Source of the DNA: Dehalococcoidia bacterium | GTDB taxonomy: Bacteria; Chloroflexota; Dehalococcoidia; Tepidiformales; Tepidiformaceae | Direction: 5' to 3' | DNA: 64,000 nt | Assembly: GCA_003104995.1 (NCBI GenBank) | Contig: PQAO01000021.1 | Location: forward strand, 62,001-126,000 | In this document: positions 7,891 through 16,881 of the stretch, in pieces | Layout: every line of letters starts with the position of its first letter | How positions within the stretch are numbered: position 1 is the first letter of the stretch | The notes under the pieces: model-generated | The model's database searches: none | Seen by the model: only the letters and a program-made list of their open reading frames with translations | Told to the model about the DNA's origin: nothing | Translations under genes and position numbers: made by a program

Positions 7891-9512
7891 TGCACATCGG
7901 TGAACCTGCTCGAGCCCGTGAACAGCACTCCAGCACTGACGTTCTTCAGCCACTGCGGGTGGATGTACACGAATTGCGGATAGGCGATCACGACGCCGGG
8001 AGCGAGCTCCTGCCACACTTCCTGGATCTGCTGATAGCTTTCCAGCCGTACGTCGTGATCGTTCGTGGTTCGGCCCTGGGCGATGAGCTCATCAACCACT
8101 GCGTCCTCGAAATTGGCGAGATTCAGCCCGGCCGAGCCCATCTGTGAGCTGTGCCAGCCGAAGTACGGGTCCGGGTCGGGGCCTTGCTCCCATGTCGCCA
8201 CCGCGGCCTCATATCGCCGCTCCTGCAGGAAGTCCCGGCGCAGTACCGAGAACGTAGTGCTCGCGACCGTCGCGCGCACGCCGAGCTGCTCGAGCTGCCG
8301 CGCGATCTCGCCCGCGATCGCCACGCGGACCGCGTCGTTGTCCACGCGAATCGTGAATCGAAACTCGCTCCCCTGCCGGCTGAGGATTCCGGATGCCGCG
8401 TTGGCGGTCCACCCCGCCTCCTCCAACAGCCGCCGCGCTTCGGCAATGTCCGGTCGCGTGTCCTCGTAGGTTTCGTCGTAGGCCCAGGTCCCCGGCGCGA
8501 TGGGTGAGGATGAACCCGTTGCCCCCCCCGGGTACACTCGCTGCACCAGTTCCTCCCGGTCGATCGCCAGCGAAAACGCCCGTCGCACCCGTGCATCCTG
8601 GAACATCACGCTGCTCGTGTTCAGGTACAGGAGGACGAGCGACGAGCGTTGTAGCCGCTCCACCTCCACCCCTTTCACCTGCTCGAGGGTGCTGACCTGG
8701 TCCACGGTGAGCTGGTCGCGGACGAGGAGTCCCTCGATCTCCCCCGCCGTCAGAGCCCGCTGGGCCGTCGCATAATCCGTGTAGAACCGTAACGTGATGC
8801 GCTCGATCCCCGGGCGCCCCAGGTGATACCGTTCGTTGGCTACGAGCTTCGCCTCGCGCGAGTCCACCGACTCCAGCCGGTACGGCCCACTGCCGACGGG
8901 AGCCGAATTGAAGGCCGCGTTTTCGAGTTCCGCAGTGCTGAGCGACCCCAGGAGATGTTCGGGCAAGATCCCGGCCGTGGCGCTCCGGGCCAGGAACGGT
9001 GCCGAGGCCTGGCGCAGGTGCACAATCACGGTCCGGTCGTCCGGAGTCTCCACCTCCGCCCCCAGCCACCCCTCGGTCAGCGCCGGGTCGCCGCGATAGT
9101 CCGGATCGGTGATATTCCGGATCGTGAACGCCACATCGCGCGATGTTACGGGCTGCCCATCCTGCCAGCGCGCGTTGTCCTTCAGCGTGAAGGTGTACGT
9201 GCGGTCGTCTTCGGAGATCTCTGGCAGTTCTGCCAGGTCCGGGATCACGCTGCCGTCCGGCGCCAGCCGCACCATCCCGGCGAACACGAGCGCAGACAGA
9301 TCTGCGTCAACGTCGTTCAGGGATGCATACAGCGGGTTGATGCGCTGGTACGTGCCGGCCACGCCCTCGGTGTAGCTCGCCCCGCTGAGGAGCACGGCTC
9401 CATCGTTGCCGGAGACGCGAAGCGCCAGCGCTCCCGCCGCTGCCACCACCGCGGCAACGAAGGTTGCCGCCAGGATGACCGTTCGGCGCGAGTGCGCTCG
9501 GGTGTGGGGCAT
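7875..9512 (-). CDS. Family 5 extracellular solute-binding protein (ABC oligopeptide type)
   Basis: The 545-residue protein is of the SBP_bac_5 type, the peptide/nickel/sugar-binding receptor of ABC importers. An N-terminal hydrophobic segment (about 12-34) serves as signal or membrane anchor; no lipobox cysteine is visible. The mature part has the family signatures: LVFAGMVRLAPDGSVIPDLA, WQDGQPVTSRDVAFTI, GSGPYRLESVD, VRRAFSLAIDREELVQRVY and EEAGW. No permease or ATPase genes are adjacent, so the rest of the transporter is elsewhere or it acts alone. It follows secG closely. The ATG at 9512 is preferred over a TTG six bases upstream. Confidence 0.88.
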   Translation of the reverse strand: MPHTRAHSRRTVILAATFVAAVVAAAGALALRVSGNDGAVLLSGASYTEGVAGTYQRINPLYASLNDVDADLSALVFAGMVRLAPDGSVIPDLAELPEISEDDRTYTFTLKDNARWQDGQPVTSRDVAFTIRNITDPDYRGDPALTEGWLGAEVETPDDRTVIVHLRQASAPFLARSATAGILPEHLLGSLSTAELENAAFNSAPVGSGPYRLESVDSREAKLVANERYHLGRPGIERITLRFYTDYATAQRALTAGEIEGLLVRDQLTVDQVSTLEQVKGVEVERLQRSSLVLLYLNTSSVMFQDARVRRAFSLAIDREELVQRVYPGGATGSSSPIAPGTWAYDETYEDTRPDIAEARRLLEEAGWTANAASGILSRQGSEFRFTIRVDNDAVRVAIAGEIARQLEQLGVRATVASTTFSVLRRDFLQERRYEAAVATWEQGPDPDPYFGWHSSQMGSAGLNLANFEDAVVDELIAQGRTTNDHDVRLESYQQIQEVWQELAPGVVIAYPQFVYIHPQWLKNVSAGVLFTGSSRFTDVHLWRR

Positions 9513-9518
9513 GAACAA

Positions 9519-9740
9519 TTACTTTTGTGACTGTACGCTCAGGAACGAGACGAAGATGAACACGATGATGAGCAGGATTGTTGCCTGGAACAGCGTCTTC
9601 TCCAGGCCCCGCTTCGTGCGATACACCGACCCGCCGGACATTCCGCCGAGCGCCGCTCCAAACCCGCTCCCCTTCGCTTGCAAGAGCACGACGACGATGA
9701 GGGTAACTGAAACAATGATCTGAAGGACGTTCATGAACAT
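9519..9740 (-). CDS. secG: Preprotein translocase subunit SecG
   Basis: This 73-residue protein matches SecG, the small auxiliary subunit of the SecYEG channel. It has two membrane helices (about 4-22 and 50-69) separated by the glycine-rich segment GSGFGAALGGMSGGSVYRTKRGLEK, which contains the family pattern. Starts at 9740 or 9734 are both ATG. It sits between the YvcK-like gene, whose stop lies 7 bases upstream, and the binding-protein gene, in what looks like one minus-strand operon. Confidence 0.9.
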   Translation of the reverse strand: MFMNVLQIIVSVTLIVVVLLQAKGSGFGAALGGMSGGSVYRTKRGLEKTLFQATILLIIVFIFVSFLSVQSQK

Positions 9741-9747
9741 GCGTGCG

Positions 9748-11100
9748 CTACCGTGTCAACAACAGCGGCTGCTCCTCGGGGGCCGGCCGCCGCGGTTCGT
9801 ATGTGGAAGTGTCCCGGCCATCGTACAGCCGCAGGATCGTAGCGGCGAGCTTCTGCGGATCGTGCCGGTAACGATTCTCCTCCGCCACCACGTCCGCCTG
9901 CACCAGCCTGATGCCCGGATGCTCGCTCAGGTCATCACTCGAAACCGTTACCGGGTCCGAATGCCAGGCCTCCGGGAGCTGCGGTGCGACGTTGTTGTTC
10001 GCCACTACTGCGTGGACAACGCCTTTCCCCGTGTGCCGCTCGATGGCTTCGATGTGTTCCGCCACGCCGAAGCCGTCTGTCTCCCCGTGCTGTGTTGCCA
10101 CGTTACAAACGAATACCTTCATCGCCGACGTTTGGAACAGCGCCTTCTTCAGGCCCTCCACCAGCAGGTTCGGCAACACGCTCGTGTAGAGGCTGCCCGG
10201 CCCGATAACGATCAAATCCGCGTCGAGCACCGCTCGCACCGCATCGGGGTGTGCCTCCACGTTGCCCGGGTTCAGGTAGAGGTCCTTGATTCGCGCGCCC
10301 CGCTCTGAGATGTTGTGCTCGCCATACACCACCTCGTCTTCGTGCGTCCGCGCGCTCAGCGTCACGTCCTCGAGGGTCGATGGGAGGATGGTGCCGCGCA
10401 CGTTCAACACCCGGCTCGCCTCGTGGATGGCCGCCTCGAAGTTCCCGGTTACTTCCGACATCGCCACGATGAACAGGTTGCCAAACGAGTGCCCTTCGAG
10501 CCCTGTCCCTTCCGTAAACCGGTACTGAAACAGCTTCGACATGAGCGGTTCGCTCTCCGCGAGCGCCGCGATGCACTGGCGCATATCGCCGGGCGCCACC
10601 ACGCCGAACTCCTGCCGCAGCCGCCCTGTACTGCCGCCGTCATCCGCTACCGTCACGATTGCGGTCAGGTTGCTGGTGTAGGCCTTCAGGCCGCGCAGGA
10701 GCGTCGAAAGCCCCGTCCCGCCGCCAATCGCCACGATCTTCGGACCGCGGCTCAGGAACCGCTTGTTGTAAATCGCATCCGCCATGCTCTGGTCGCGCGC
10801 TTCGGGCCGAATGAACGCGTACAGCAGCGATTCGTTCAGCTTGTACACCGCGATCCCGACCGTACTCAGCGATAGCGAGATGAACAGCAGGCCGCGCGTC
10901 CAGCGGGGCATGAACTGCAGCGTCAGGTAGTAGAACGTGCCCGGCAGCGGCGCCTGGAGGTAGGCCTCCTTCAGGATGTACGCGATACCGAGGCCCATCA
11001 GGGCGATGCCGAAAAGCAACAGCGCCAGCCAGCGTTTGATGTGCATCCCCGGGTACAGCCACTTCAGGACCGAATGCTCGCGAATCGTCCGGTGCGTCAT
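9748..11100 (-). CDS. YvcK/CofD-like protein with N-terminal membrane helices
   Basis: The 450-residue protein has a CofD/YvcK (UPF0052) domain from about residue 115: PKIVAIGGGTGLSTLLRGLK, VTVADDGGSTGRLR, APGDMRQCIAAL, GHSFGNLFI and LIVIGPGSLYTSVLPNLLV. In Firmicutes and actinobacteria YvcK supports growth on gluconeogenic carbon and cell-wall homeostasis and binds UDP-sugars. Here two predicted membrane helices (about 23-45 and 55-76) come before the domain, so the enzyme-like part is probably anchored at the cytoplasmic face. The ATG at 11100 is chosen because residues before it lie in a start-poor extension. It heads the secG and binding-protein operon. Confidence 0.88.
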   Translation of the reverse strand: MTHRTIREHSVLKWLYPGMHIKRWLALLLFGIALMGLGIAYILKEAYLQAPLPGTFYYLTLQFMPRWTRGLLFISLSLSTVGIAVYKLNESLLYAFIRPEARDQSMADAIYNKRFLSRGPKIVAIGGGTGLSTLLRGLKAYTSNLTAIVTVADDGGSTGRLRQEFGVVAPGDMRQCIAALAESEPLMSKLFQYRFTEGTGLEGHSFGNLFIVAMSEVTGNFEAAIHEASRVLNVRGTILPSTLEDVTLSARTHEDEVVYGEHNISERGARIKDLYLNPGNVEAHPDAVRAVLDADLIVIGPGSLYTSVLPNLLVEGLKKALFQTSAMKVFVCNVATQHGETDGFGVAEHIEAIERHTGKGVVHAVVANNNVAPQLPEAWHSDPVTVSSDDLSEHPGIRLVQADVVAEENRYRHDPQKLAATILRLYDGRDTSTYEPRRPAPEEQPLLLTR

Positions 11101-11142
11101 CGGGTCCGAGTATACCACTGCCCTGGGATATCGCTATGGAAC

Positions 11143-12621
11143 CTAATCATTTTCTTGTAGCTCCCGTTCCAGCAGCCCCTGCACCACCTGGGCGTTGGCT
11201 CGCCCGCGCGTCTCGCGCATCACCTGTCCAACGAGGAACTTGATCGAGGCGTCCTTGCCTGCCCGGTAGTCGTCCACGGCTTTCTGATTCGCGGCGATGG
11301 CCCTCCGCACGGCCTCCACGAGGTCGTCCTCACCGCTGATCTGGGCGAGCCCCTCGGCCTCGACAATGGCCGCCGCGTCCATGCCGTTCGTCACCATCTT
11401 CTCGAACACGTCCTTACCTACGTTCGGCGTGACCTTTCCGTCTTCTACAAGACGCGCCAGCCCGGCCAGCTGTTCCGGGCCGAGGGGAAAATCGACGATT
11501 TCCTTTTGCCCGGCGTTCAGCCAGCGGGCGACCTCGCCCAGCACCCAGTTGGCCGCCAACTTTGCGCTTCGCTGCGGTTCGAGGCCCAGCGCAGCCGACA
11601 CGCCTTCGAAGTACGCCGCCCGCTCGCGGTCCTCGGTCAGCGCGGTCGCCTCATGCTCGGAGAGCCTAAGTGCGAGGAACCGCTCCTTCTTCGCCGCCGG
11701 CAATTCAGGCAGCTTCGCCCGCACCGCCTCCGCGAAGGCTCGACTCAATTTGAGCGGCGGCAGGTCGGGCTCCGGGAAATACCGGTAGTCGTTCGCCTCT
11801 TCCTTGGTCCGTTGGCTCACCGTCTCGCCGCGCTCGTCCACCCAGCCGCGTGTTTCCTGGACGATGCGTTCGCCAGCGTCGAGCATCCGCGCCTGGCGGA
11901 TCTCCTCGAAGGCGATGGCGTCGTGCACCGCCCGGAAGCTGTTCATGTTCTTGATCTCGACTTTTGTGCCGAGCCTTTCGGCGCCCACCGGCCGCAGCGA
12001 AATGTTGGCATCGCAGCGGAAGTTGCCCTCTTCCATGTTCGCGTCGCTCACGCCGATGTAGCGCAGGATCTGGCGCAGGCGCACCAGGTACTCCCGTGCC
12101 TCGGCCGGCGTGCGCATGTCCGGCCTGCTCACGATCTCCATGAGCGGTGTACCCGACCGGTTTACGTCTATCAGGCTGTAGCCCTCGCCCGTCACCGCGT
12201 CGGTCCGGTGCAGCAACCGGGCGGTGTCCTCTTCCATATGCACCCGCTCTATCCCGATGCGACGCCGCTCGTCATCCACCTCGATCTCCAGCCACCCATC
12301 GTGGCAGACCGGCAGATCGTACTGCGAGATCTGGTAGCCCTTCATCAGGTCCGGGTACGGATAGTTCTTCCGGTCGAACTTGCTGAACTCCGAAATCTCG
12401 CAGTTCAGCGCGAGTCCGGTCATGGTGATGTATTCGATAGCCCGCTCATTGATGACGGGCAGGACGCCCGGCATGCCAAGGCATACAGGGCAGACATGCG
12501 TGTTCGGCTCAGCGCCCGAGTAGTCGGCGCTGCAGCTGCAGAACATCTTGCTTCTTGTGATGAGCTGGCAGTGAACCTCGAGGCCGATCACGGTCTCGTA
12601 CTTCGTCGCAATGGCGGTCAA
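11143..12621 (-). CDS. gatB: Asp/Glu-tRNA(Asn/Gln) amidotransferase subunit B
   Basis: The 492-residue GatB subunit activates the misacylated Asp-tRNA(Asn) or Glu-tRNA(Gln) before transamidation in the GatCAB complex. Signatures are VIGLEVHCQL, CPVCLGMPGVLPV, KNYPYPDLMKGYQISQYD, DVNRSGTPLMEIVSRPD and a C-terminal YqeY-like tail domain (GKDASIKFLVGQVMRETRGRA region). Cysteines in MFCSCSADY and CPVCLG form the zinc site seen in many GatB proteins. gatA and gatC are not adjacent. A short gap separates it from selD, which is read the same way. Confidence 0.96.
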   Translation of the reverse strand: MTAIATKYETVIGLEVHCQLITRSKMFCSCSADYSGAEPNTHVCPVCLGMPGVLPVINERAIEYITMTGLALNCEISEFSKFDRKNYPYPDLMKGYQISQYDLPVCHDGWLEIEVDDERRRIGIERVHMEEDTARLLHRTDAVTGEGYSLIDVNRSGTPLMEIVSRPDMRTPAEAREYLVRLRQILRYIGVSDANMEEGNFRCDANISLRPVGAERLGTKVEIKNMNSFRAVHDAIAFEEIRQARMLDAGERIVQETRGWVDERGETVSQRTKEEANDYRYFPEPDLPPLKLSRAFAEAVRAKLPELPAAKKERFLALRLSEHEATALTEDRERAAYFEGVSAALGLEPQRSAKLAANWVLGEVARWLNAGQKEIVDFPLGPEQLAGLARLVEDGKVTPNVGKDVFEKMVTNGMDAAAIVEAEGLAQISGEDDLVEAVRRAIAANQKAVDDYRAGKDASIKFLVGQVMRETRGRANAQVVQGLLERELQEND

Positions 12622-12695
12622 TCAGACTCCTCCACCGGGGCCGGGGACGCTCCTTCGAGTATAGGCACGCTTCACCGAACGCGTAACCCGGCCGC

Positions 12696-13724
12696 CTACA
12701 CCACCCGGATCGCCGCTGCGCCACGGCAGACCCGGCCAATCCGCCAGACCGGCGCGCCATCCCGGGCGAACGCCGCCTCGAGTGCTGCCGCCTTGCGAGG
12801 GCCAACGGCCATGAGTAGCCCGCCGGAGGTCTGGGGGTCGAACAACAGGGCCGCCACGTCCGCGTCCACATCCGGCCCGAAGTCAACGTACAGTCCCGCC
12901 CATTCGCGGTTCCGAACCTCGCCGCCGGTGTGCATCCCAAGCGCCGAAGACTCGCGGGCGCCCTCCAGCAGCGGCACTGCTGCCGCCTCGACCTCCACCG
13001 CCACATCCGAACGCGATGCCATCTCCCACAGGTGCCCCAGCAACCCAAAGCCGGTCACGTCCGTCGCAGCCCGCACACCAGCCGCCCGGGCCAGGTGCAT
13101 GGCATGGCGGTTCAACCGCAGCATCGAGGCTGTCGCCCCGGCGAGCCACTCCGGCCGCGTGTTCCCCTGCCGCACCCCTGAGACGATTGTTCCCGTTCCG
13201 ATGGGCTTGGTGAGATAGAGCACGTCCCCGGGCCGCAGTCCCGCTTTGGAGAACAGCCGCTTCGGGTGCACCAGCCCGAGCACACTCAGGCCGTACTTCG
13301 GTTCGTTGTCCCAGATGGTGTGGCCGCCCGCGATCACCCCGCCCGCCTCCCGCACCTTTTCGGCCCCGCCGCGCAGGATTTCAGTCTGTGCCGAGGCCGG
13401 AAGGCTTTCCGGAAACGCCGCGATGTTGAGCGCGAATACCACTTCGCCACCCATCGCGTACACGTCCGACATCGCGTTCGCAGCGGCGATCGCGCCATAC
13501 GTGTACGGGTCGTCGACCACGGGCGCGAAAAAGTCGAGCGTAGCCACCACCGCCGTCGTCGCGTTGATGCGATACACGGCAGCGTCATCGGCCACACCCA
13601 GCCCGGCCAGCAGGTCCGGGTGCGCTTCAACATCGAACAGGCCAGCGAGCGGCGACAGCACCTGCGCCAGGGCCTCAGGCCCCACCTTGGATGCTCAGCC
13701 GCCGCAGGTCGTCAGTTCGGTCAT
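12696..13724 (-). CDS. selD: Selenide, water dikinase, probable selenoprotein (in-frame UGA)
   Basis: SelD makes selenophosphate from selenide and ATP, the selenium donor for selenocysteine and selenouridine. Simple ORF calling begins at a GTG (13685), but that removes the active site. The frame upstream reads MTELTTCGG-UGA-ASKVGPEALAQVL from the ATG at 13724; the TGA at 13697-13695 stands where other SelD proteins have Cys or selenocysteine, three residues before the essential lysine (U10, K13). A GGGCC-TGA-GGCCC hairpin begins 13 bases after the TGA, in the range for a bacterial SECIS element. Downstream motifs include VATLDFFAPVVDDPYTYG, ANAMSDVYAMGG and GGHTI. The protein is 342 residues with selenocysteine. 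Confidence 0.9.
13670..13697 (-). promoter_or_regulatory. Candidate SECIS element at the selD UGA codon
   Basis: The UGA (13697-13695) is followed by a 12-base spacer and a perfect five-base-pair stem GGGCC/GGCCC (13682-13678 and 13674-13670) with a three-base loop. Bacterial SECIS elements are short hairpins just downstream of the UGA within the coding region. The loop lacks an obvious match to the E. coli fdhF apex, so the call rests on position and stem. Confidence 0.5.
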
Positions 13725-13810
13725 CCGAAAGATCTCATCTCGGGTCACGCGACGATCCTATCAGGCCCGCTCATCGCCCATCGCCCGGCGCCGCGCTACA
13801 GTCGTGCTCG

Positions 13811-14962
13811 ATGTCCCGATTCGATGCCATCGTCGTTGGCGCCGGCCCCGCCGGCAGCACCGCCGCTCGCGAACTCGCGGCCAGCGGCGCTCGTGTCCTT
13901 ATCCTGGACCGTGCCGAGTTCCCACGGTACAAGGCCTGCGGAGGCGGCATTCCGCTCCGCACCGAGCGCCTCCTCCCCTTCCCGATCGATTCCGTCGTCG
14001 AAGATTCCGTCAGCCTTCTCGATGTCGCTTTCCGGGGCCGGCAACGGTTCGTCCGCGATTCCGGCGCACCCTTCGCCCACATGGTCATGCGCGAACGCTT
14101 CGATGCGCTCCTTCTCGAACAGGCGCAACGCGCCGGCGCCGAGTTTCGCCCCGGCACCGCGGTTCGTGGGATCGAGACGAATGGGCACGTCCGCGTTCTC
14201 GGAGAAGGCTTCGAAGCCGAAACGGCCCACCTGGTCTGCGCCGACGGCGCGCACTCGCCGGTGGGCAGGATGGCCGGCCTCGGCGCCGGTATCGCCGAAT
14301 GCGCCGCCTGGGAGGTCGAGGTCCGGGCCCCGGCCGCGCAACTCGGCTCCTACCGCTCTACCGCGCTCATCGACCTCGGTTACAACCCCTGGGGCTACGC
14401 GTGGGTCTTCCCGAAGCGTTCCGTCCTCTCCATCGGCATCGTCCTCCCGCCCGGTCAGGCTGGGACGATGAAGGACCGCGTGGCCGCCTATCTCGATCGC
14501 CTGGGCCTCGCTGGCGCCCCGGTAGAGATCGCCCGCGGCCACAAGATCCGCTTCCGCCGCGGCGGTGAGCCCATCGCCAGCCTTTCCGCCGTGCTCGCCG
14601 GAGATAGCGCCGGGCTTGCCGACGAGTTCACCGAGGAGGGCATCTATTACGCGATCGAGTCCGGCCGGGTTGCTGCCCGGAATGTGCTGCGCTCTCTGTC
14701 TGGCGTCACACCGCTCACCGCCTACCAGCGTGATATCGACTGCGAGGTGATGCCCGAGCTTCGCGCTGCCCGCCTCATCGGGTTCATGTTCTATGGGATG
14801 CTCCGCCGGGCCCCCCGCCCCTGGATGTTCGCGAGTTCCAGGTTCCCTTACCTCTGGGATGCCTTCTTTGCCGTCCAGAAAGGCGAGTCCACCTACGCGC
14901 GGGAGGCTGCCCGTGTCCCCATCCTCCCCGGGCTCGCTGCCCGCATGCTCGGTGACCAATGA
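13811..14962 (+). CDS. Geranylgeranyl reductase-family FAD-dependent oxidoreductase
   Basis: The 383-residue flavoprotein opens with the dinucleotide-binding motif IVVGAGPAGSTAARELAA and the family box FPRYKACGGGI; the second FAD motif is VLAGDSAGLADEFTEEGIYYAIESG near residue 265. Family members reduce isoprenoid double bonds of geranylgeranyl groups in chlorophyll, lipids or quinones. No photosynthesis or lipid genes are near, so the substrate is open. The ATG at 13811 gives the standard N-terminus, and the frame upstream of it is non-coding. It is divergent from selD with an 86-base gap and overlaps nth by ATGA. Confidence 0.88.
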   Translation: MSRFDAIVVGAGPAGSTAARELAASGARVLILDRAEFPRYKACGGGIPLRTERLLPFPIDSVVEDSVSLLDVAFRGRQRFVRDSGAPFAHMVMRERFDALLLEQAQRAGAEFRPGTAVRGIETNGHVRVLGEGFEAETAHLVCADGAHSPVGRMAGLGAGIAECAAWEVEVRAPAAQLGSYRSTALIDLGYNPWGYAWVFPKRSVLSIGIVLPPGQAGTMKDRVAAYLDRLGLAGAPVEIARGHKIRFRRGGEPIASLSAVLAGDSAGLADEFTEEGIYYAIESGRVAARNVLRSLSGVTPLTAYQRDIDCEVMPELRAARLIGFMFYGMLRRAPRPWMFASSRFPYLWDAFFAVQKGESTYAREAARVPILPGLAARMLGDQ

Positions 14963-15612
14963 GCCTCATACCGGCGGCCATCATGGAAGCGCTCGAGCCG
15001 CTCTATGGCCGGCCCCGCCCCACGCTGAGCCACGACCCGCTCTCCGAGCTCATCCTCACCGTCCTCTCCCAGAACACCGCCGACACCAACAGCGGCCGCG
15101 CCTTCGCCCTGCTCATGCGGCGCTATCCGTCGTGGGACGCTATCGCCGCCGCTCCCCTCGAGGATCTAATCGCGACCATCCAGCCCGGCGGCCTCGCCCC
15201 CCAAAAGGCCCCTCGAATCCAGGCGATCCTTCGCATGGTCTCCGAACGCGCTCCCGATTGGGACCTTTCTTTCCTCGGGACCATGCCTCTCGAAGAAGCC
15301 CGTGCCTGGCTCCGCGCCCTCCCCGGGGTGGGCCCAAAGACCGCCGCCTGCGTCCTCCTGTTCTCTCTCGGGCGTCCCGCGCTTCCCGTCGATACCCACG
15401 TCGAACGCGTCAGCAAGCGGCTCGGCCTCATCCCCGAAACGACAACCGCCGACCAGGCCCACGACCTCCTCGAAAGGCTGGTCGATCCGGACGACTACTA
15501 CCCGTTCCACATGCTCCTCATCAAGCACGGCCGCCGCACCTGCTCCGCCCGCAACCCGGCCTGCGGCCGCTGCCCCATCCTCCCCTGCCCCTCCCGCCTT
15601 CCGGGGCTGTAG
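14959..15612 (+). CDS. nth: Endonuclease III (DNA glycosylase/AP lyase)
   Basis: The 217-residue enzyme removes oxidised pyrimidines and cleaves abasic sites. The helix-hairpin-helix LPGVGPKTAACVLLFSLG carries the catalytic lysine and is followed by VDTHVERVSKRLG with the catalytic aspartate. The C-terminal iron-sulphur cysteines are CSARNPACGRCPILPC; the final spacing is four residues rather than the usual five. The start overlaps the preceding flavoprotein gene by ATGA, suggesting joint translation without evident shared function. Confidence 0.93.
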   Translation: MSLIPAAIMEALEPLYGRPRPTLSHDPLSELILTVLSQNTADTNSGRAFALLMRRYPSWDAIAAAPLEDLIATIQPGGLAPQKAPRIQAILRMVSERAPDWDLSFLGTMPLEEARAWLRALPGVGPKTAACVLLFSLGRPALPVDTHVERVSKRLGLIPETTTADQAHDLLERLVDPDDYYPFHMLLIKHGRRTCSARNPACGRCPILPCPSRLPGL

Positions 15613-15650
15613 GATTCGGCCCAAACGCACAGCCGAAAGGACACCACCTG

Positions 15651-16862
15651 ATGGACCTCGATCCCCTCGCCGCGGGCTTCGACCCGGCGCGTCTCGAACG
15701 CATCACGGCCCACCTCAACTCCAACTACATTGAACCCGGCAAAATCGCCGGCTGCCAGGTCCTGGTCTCCCGCCTTGGCCAGCCCGCCTACTTCCGCTCC
15801 CTCGGCCTCATGGACCGCGATCGCGCCAAGCCCATGGCCGACGACACCATCTTCCGCATCTACTCCATGTCCAAGCCGATCACCTCGGTCGCCCTGATGA
15901 CCCTTTACGAGCAGGGCCACTTCCAGCTCAACGACCCCGTGCACCGCTTCATCCCCGAATGGCGCGACCAGAAGGTCTGGGTCTCCGGCGATGTCGATGC
16001 GATGGAACTCACCATGCCCGAGTCCCCAATGACCATGCGCCACGTCCTCAGCCACACGGCGGGCCTCACCTACGGCGCCACGAACCACCCGGTCGACAAG
16101 GCCTACCGGCGCCACGGCGTGAACCGTGACCGCTCGGAGACGCTCCGCACATTCATCGAGAAGCTTGCGCTCGTCCCCCTCCGTTACCAGCCCGGTCAGA
16201 GCTGGATGTACTCCTTCGCGACCGACGTCTGCGGCTACCTGGTCGAGGCGATCTCCGGCAAGCCGTTCGACCAGTACCTCCAGGAGACGATCTTCGACCC
16301 GCTGGGGATGGGCGACACATCGTTCTGGGTGCGCCCGGAGAAGTTGCCACGCTTCGCCGCGAACTACCAGCGCCAGCCCGACAAGTCCCTCAAGCTCATC
16401 GATGACCCGGAGCGGAGCACGTACCTCTCGAATCCGAGTTTCTTCTCCGGTGGCGGCGGTCTGACCAGCACTACCGCGGACTACCTCCGCTTCTGCGAGA
16501 TGCTCCGGCGCGGCGGCGAACTGGACGGCGCCCGTATCCTGGGCCCCCGGACCATCGACCTCATGGCCCGCAACCACCTTGCCGGGGGCAAGGACCTGAC
16601 GCAGATGGCCATTGGCGCGTTCTCCGAGACGGCCTACGAAGGTGTCGGTTTTGGTCTTGGCTTCGCCATGACCCTCGACGAAGTCGATGCTGGCTCCCTC
16701 GGCGAGGGTGACTACTACTGGGGTGGCGCTGCCTCGACCATCTTCTGGGTCGATCCCCTGGAGGATCTCGTCGTCATCTTCATGACCCAGCTGATGCCGT
16801 CGGCAACGTTCAACTTCCGCGGGCAGCTCAAGAACATCATCTACTCGTCAATCGTCGAGTAG
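15651..16862 (+). CDS. Serine hydrolase, beta-lactamase class C/esterase fold
   Basis: The 403-residue protein has the class C beta-lactamase-type fold shared by esterases and D-aminopeptidases. The nucleophile motif SMSK (S-x-x-K) lies in FRIYSMSKPITSVALM near residue 75, the tyrosine motif is WMYSFATDVCGYLVE near 185, and the third motif region is YYWGGAASTIFWVDP near 365. The YSF version in place of Y-x-N is common in esterase-like members rather than true beta-lactamases. There is no signal peptide, so it is probably cytoplasmic. The ribosome-binding site GAAAGGA (15634-15640) supports the ATG at 15651. Confidence 0.88.
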   Translation: MDLDPLAAGFDPARLERITAHLNSNYIEPGKIAGCQVLVSRLGQPAYFRSLGLMDRDRAKPMADDTIFRIYSMSKPITSVALMTLYEQGHFQLNDPVHRFIPEWRDQKVWVSGDVDAMELTMPESPMTMRHVLSHTAGLTYGATNHPVDKAYRRHGVNRDRSETLRTFIEKLALVPLRYQPGQSWMYSFATDVCGYLVEAISGKPFDQYLQETIFDPLGMGDTSFWVRPEKLPRFAANYQRQPDKSLKLIDDPERSTYLSNPSFFSGGGGLTSTTADYLRFCEMLRRGGELDGARILGPRTIDLMARNHLAGGKDLTQMAIGAFSETAYEGVGFGLGFAMTLDEVDAGSLGEGDYYWGGAASTIFWVDPLEDLVVIFMTQLMPSATFNFRGQLKNIIYSSIVE

Positions 16863-16881
16863 GTTTGCCCATGGGCGGCTC

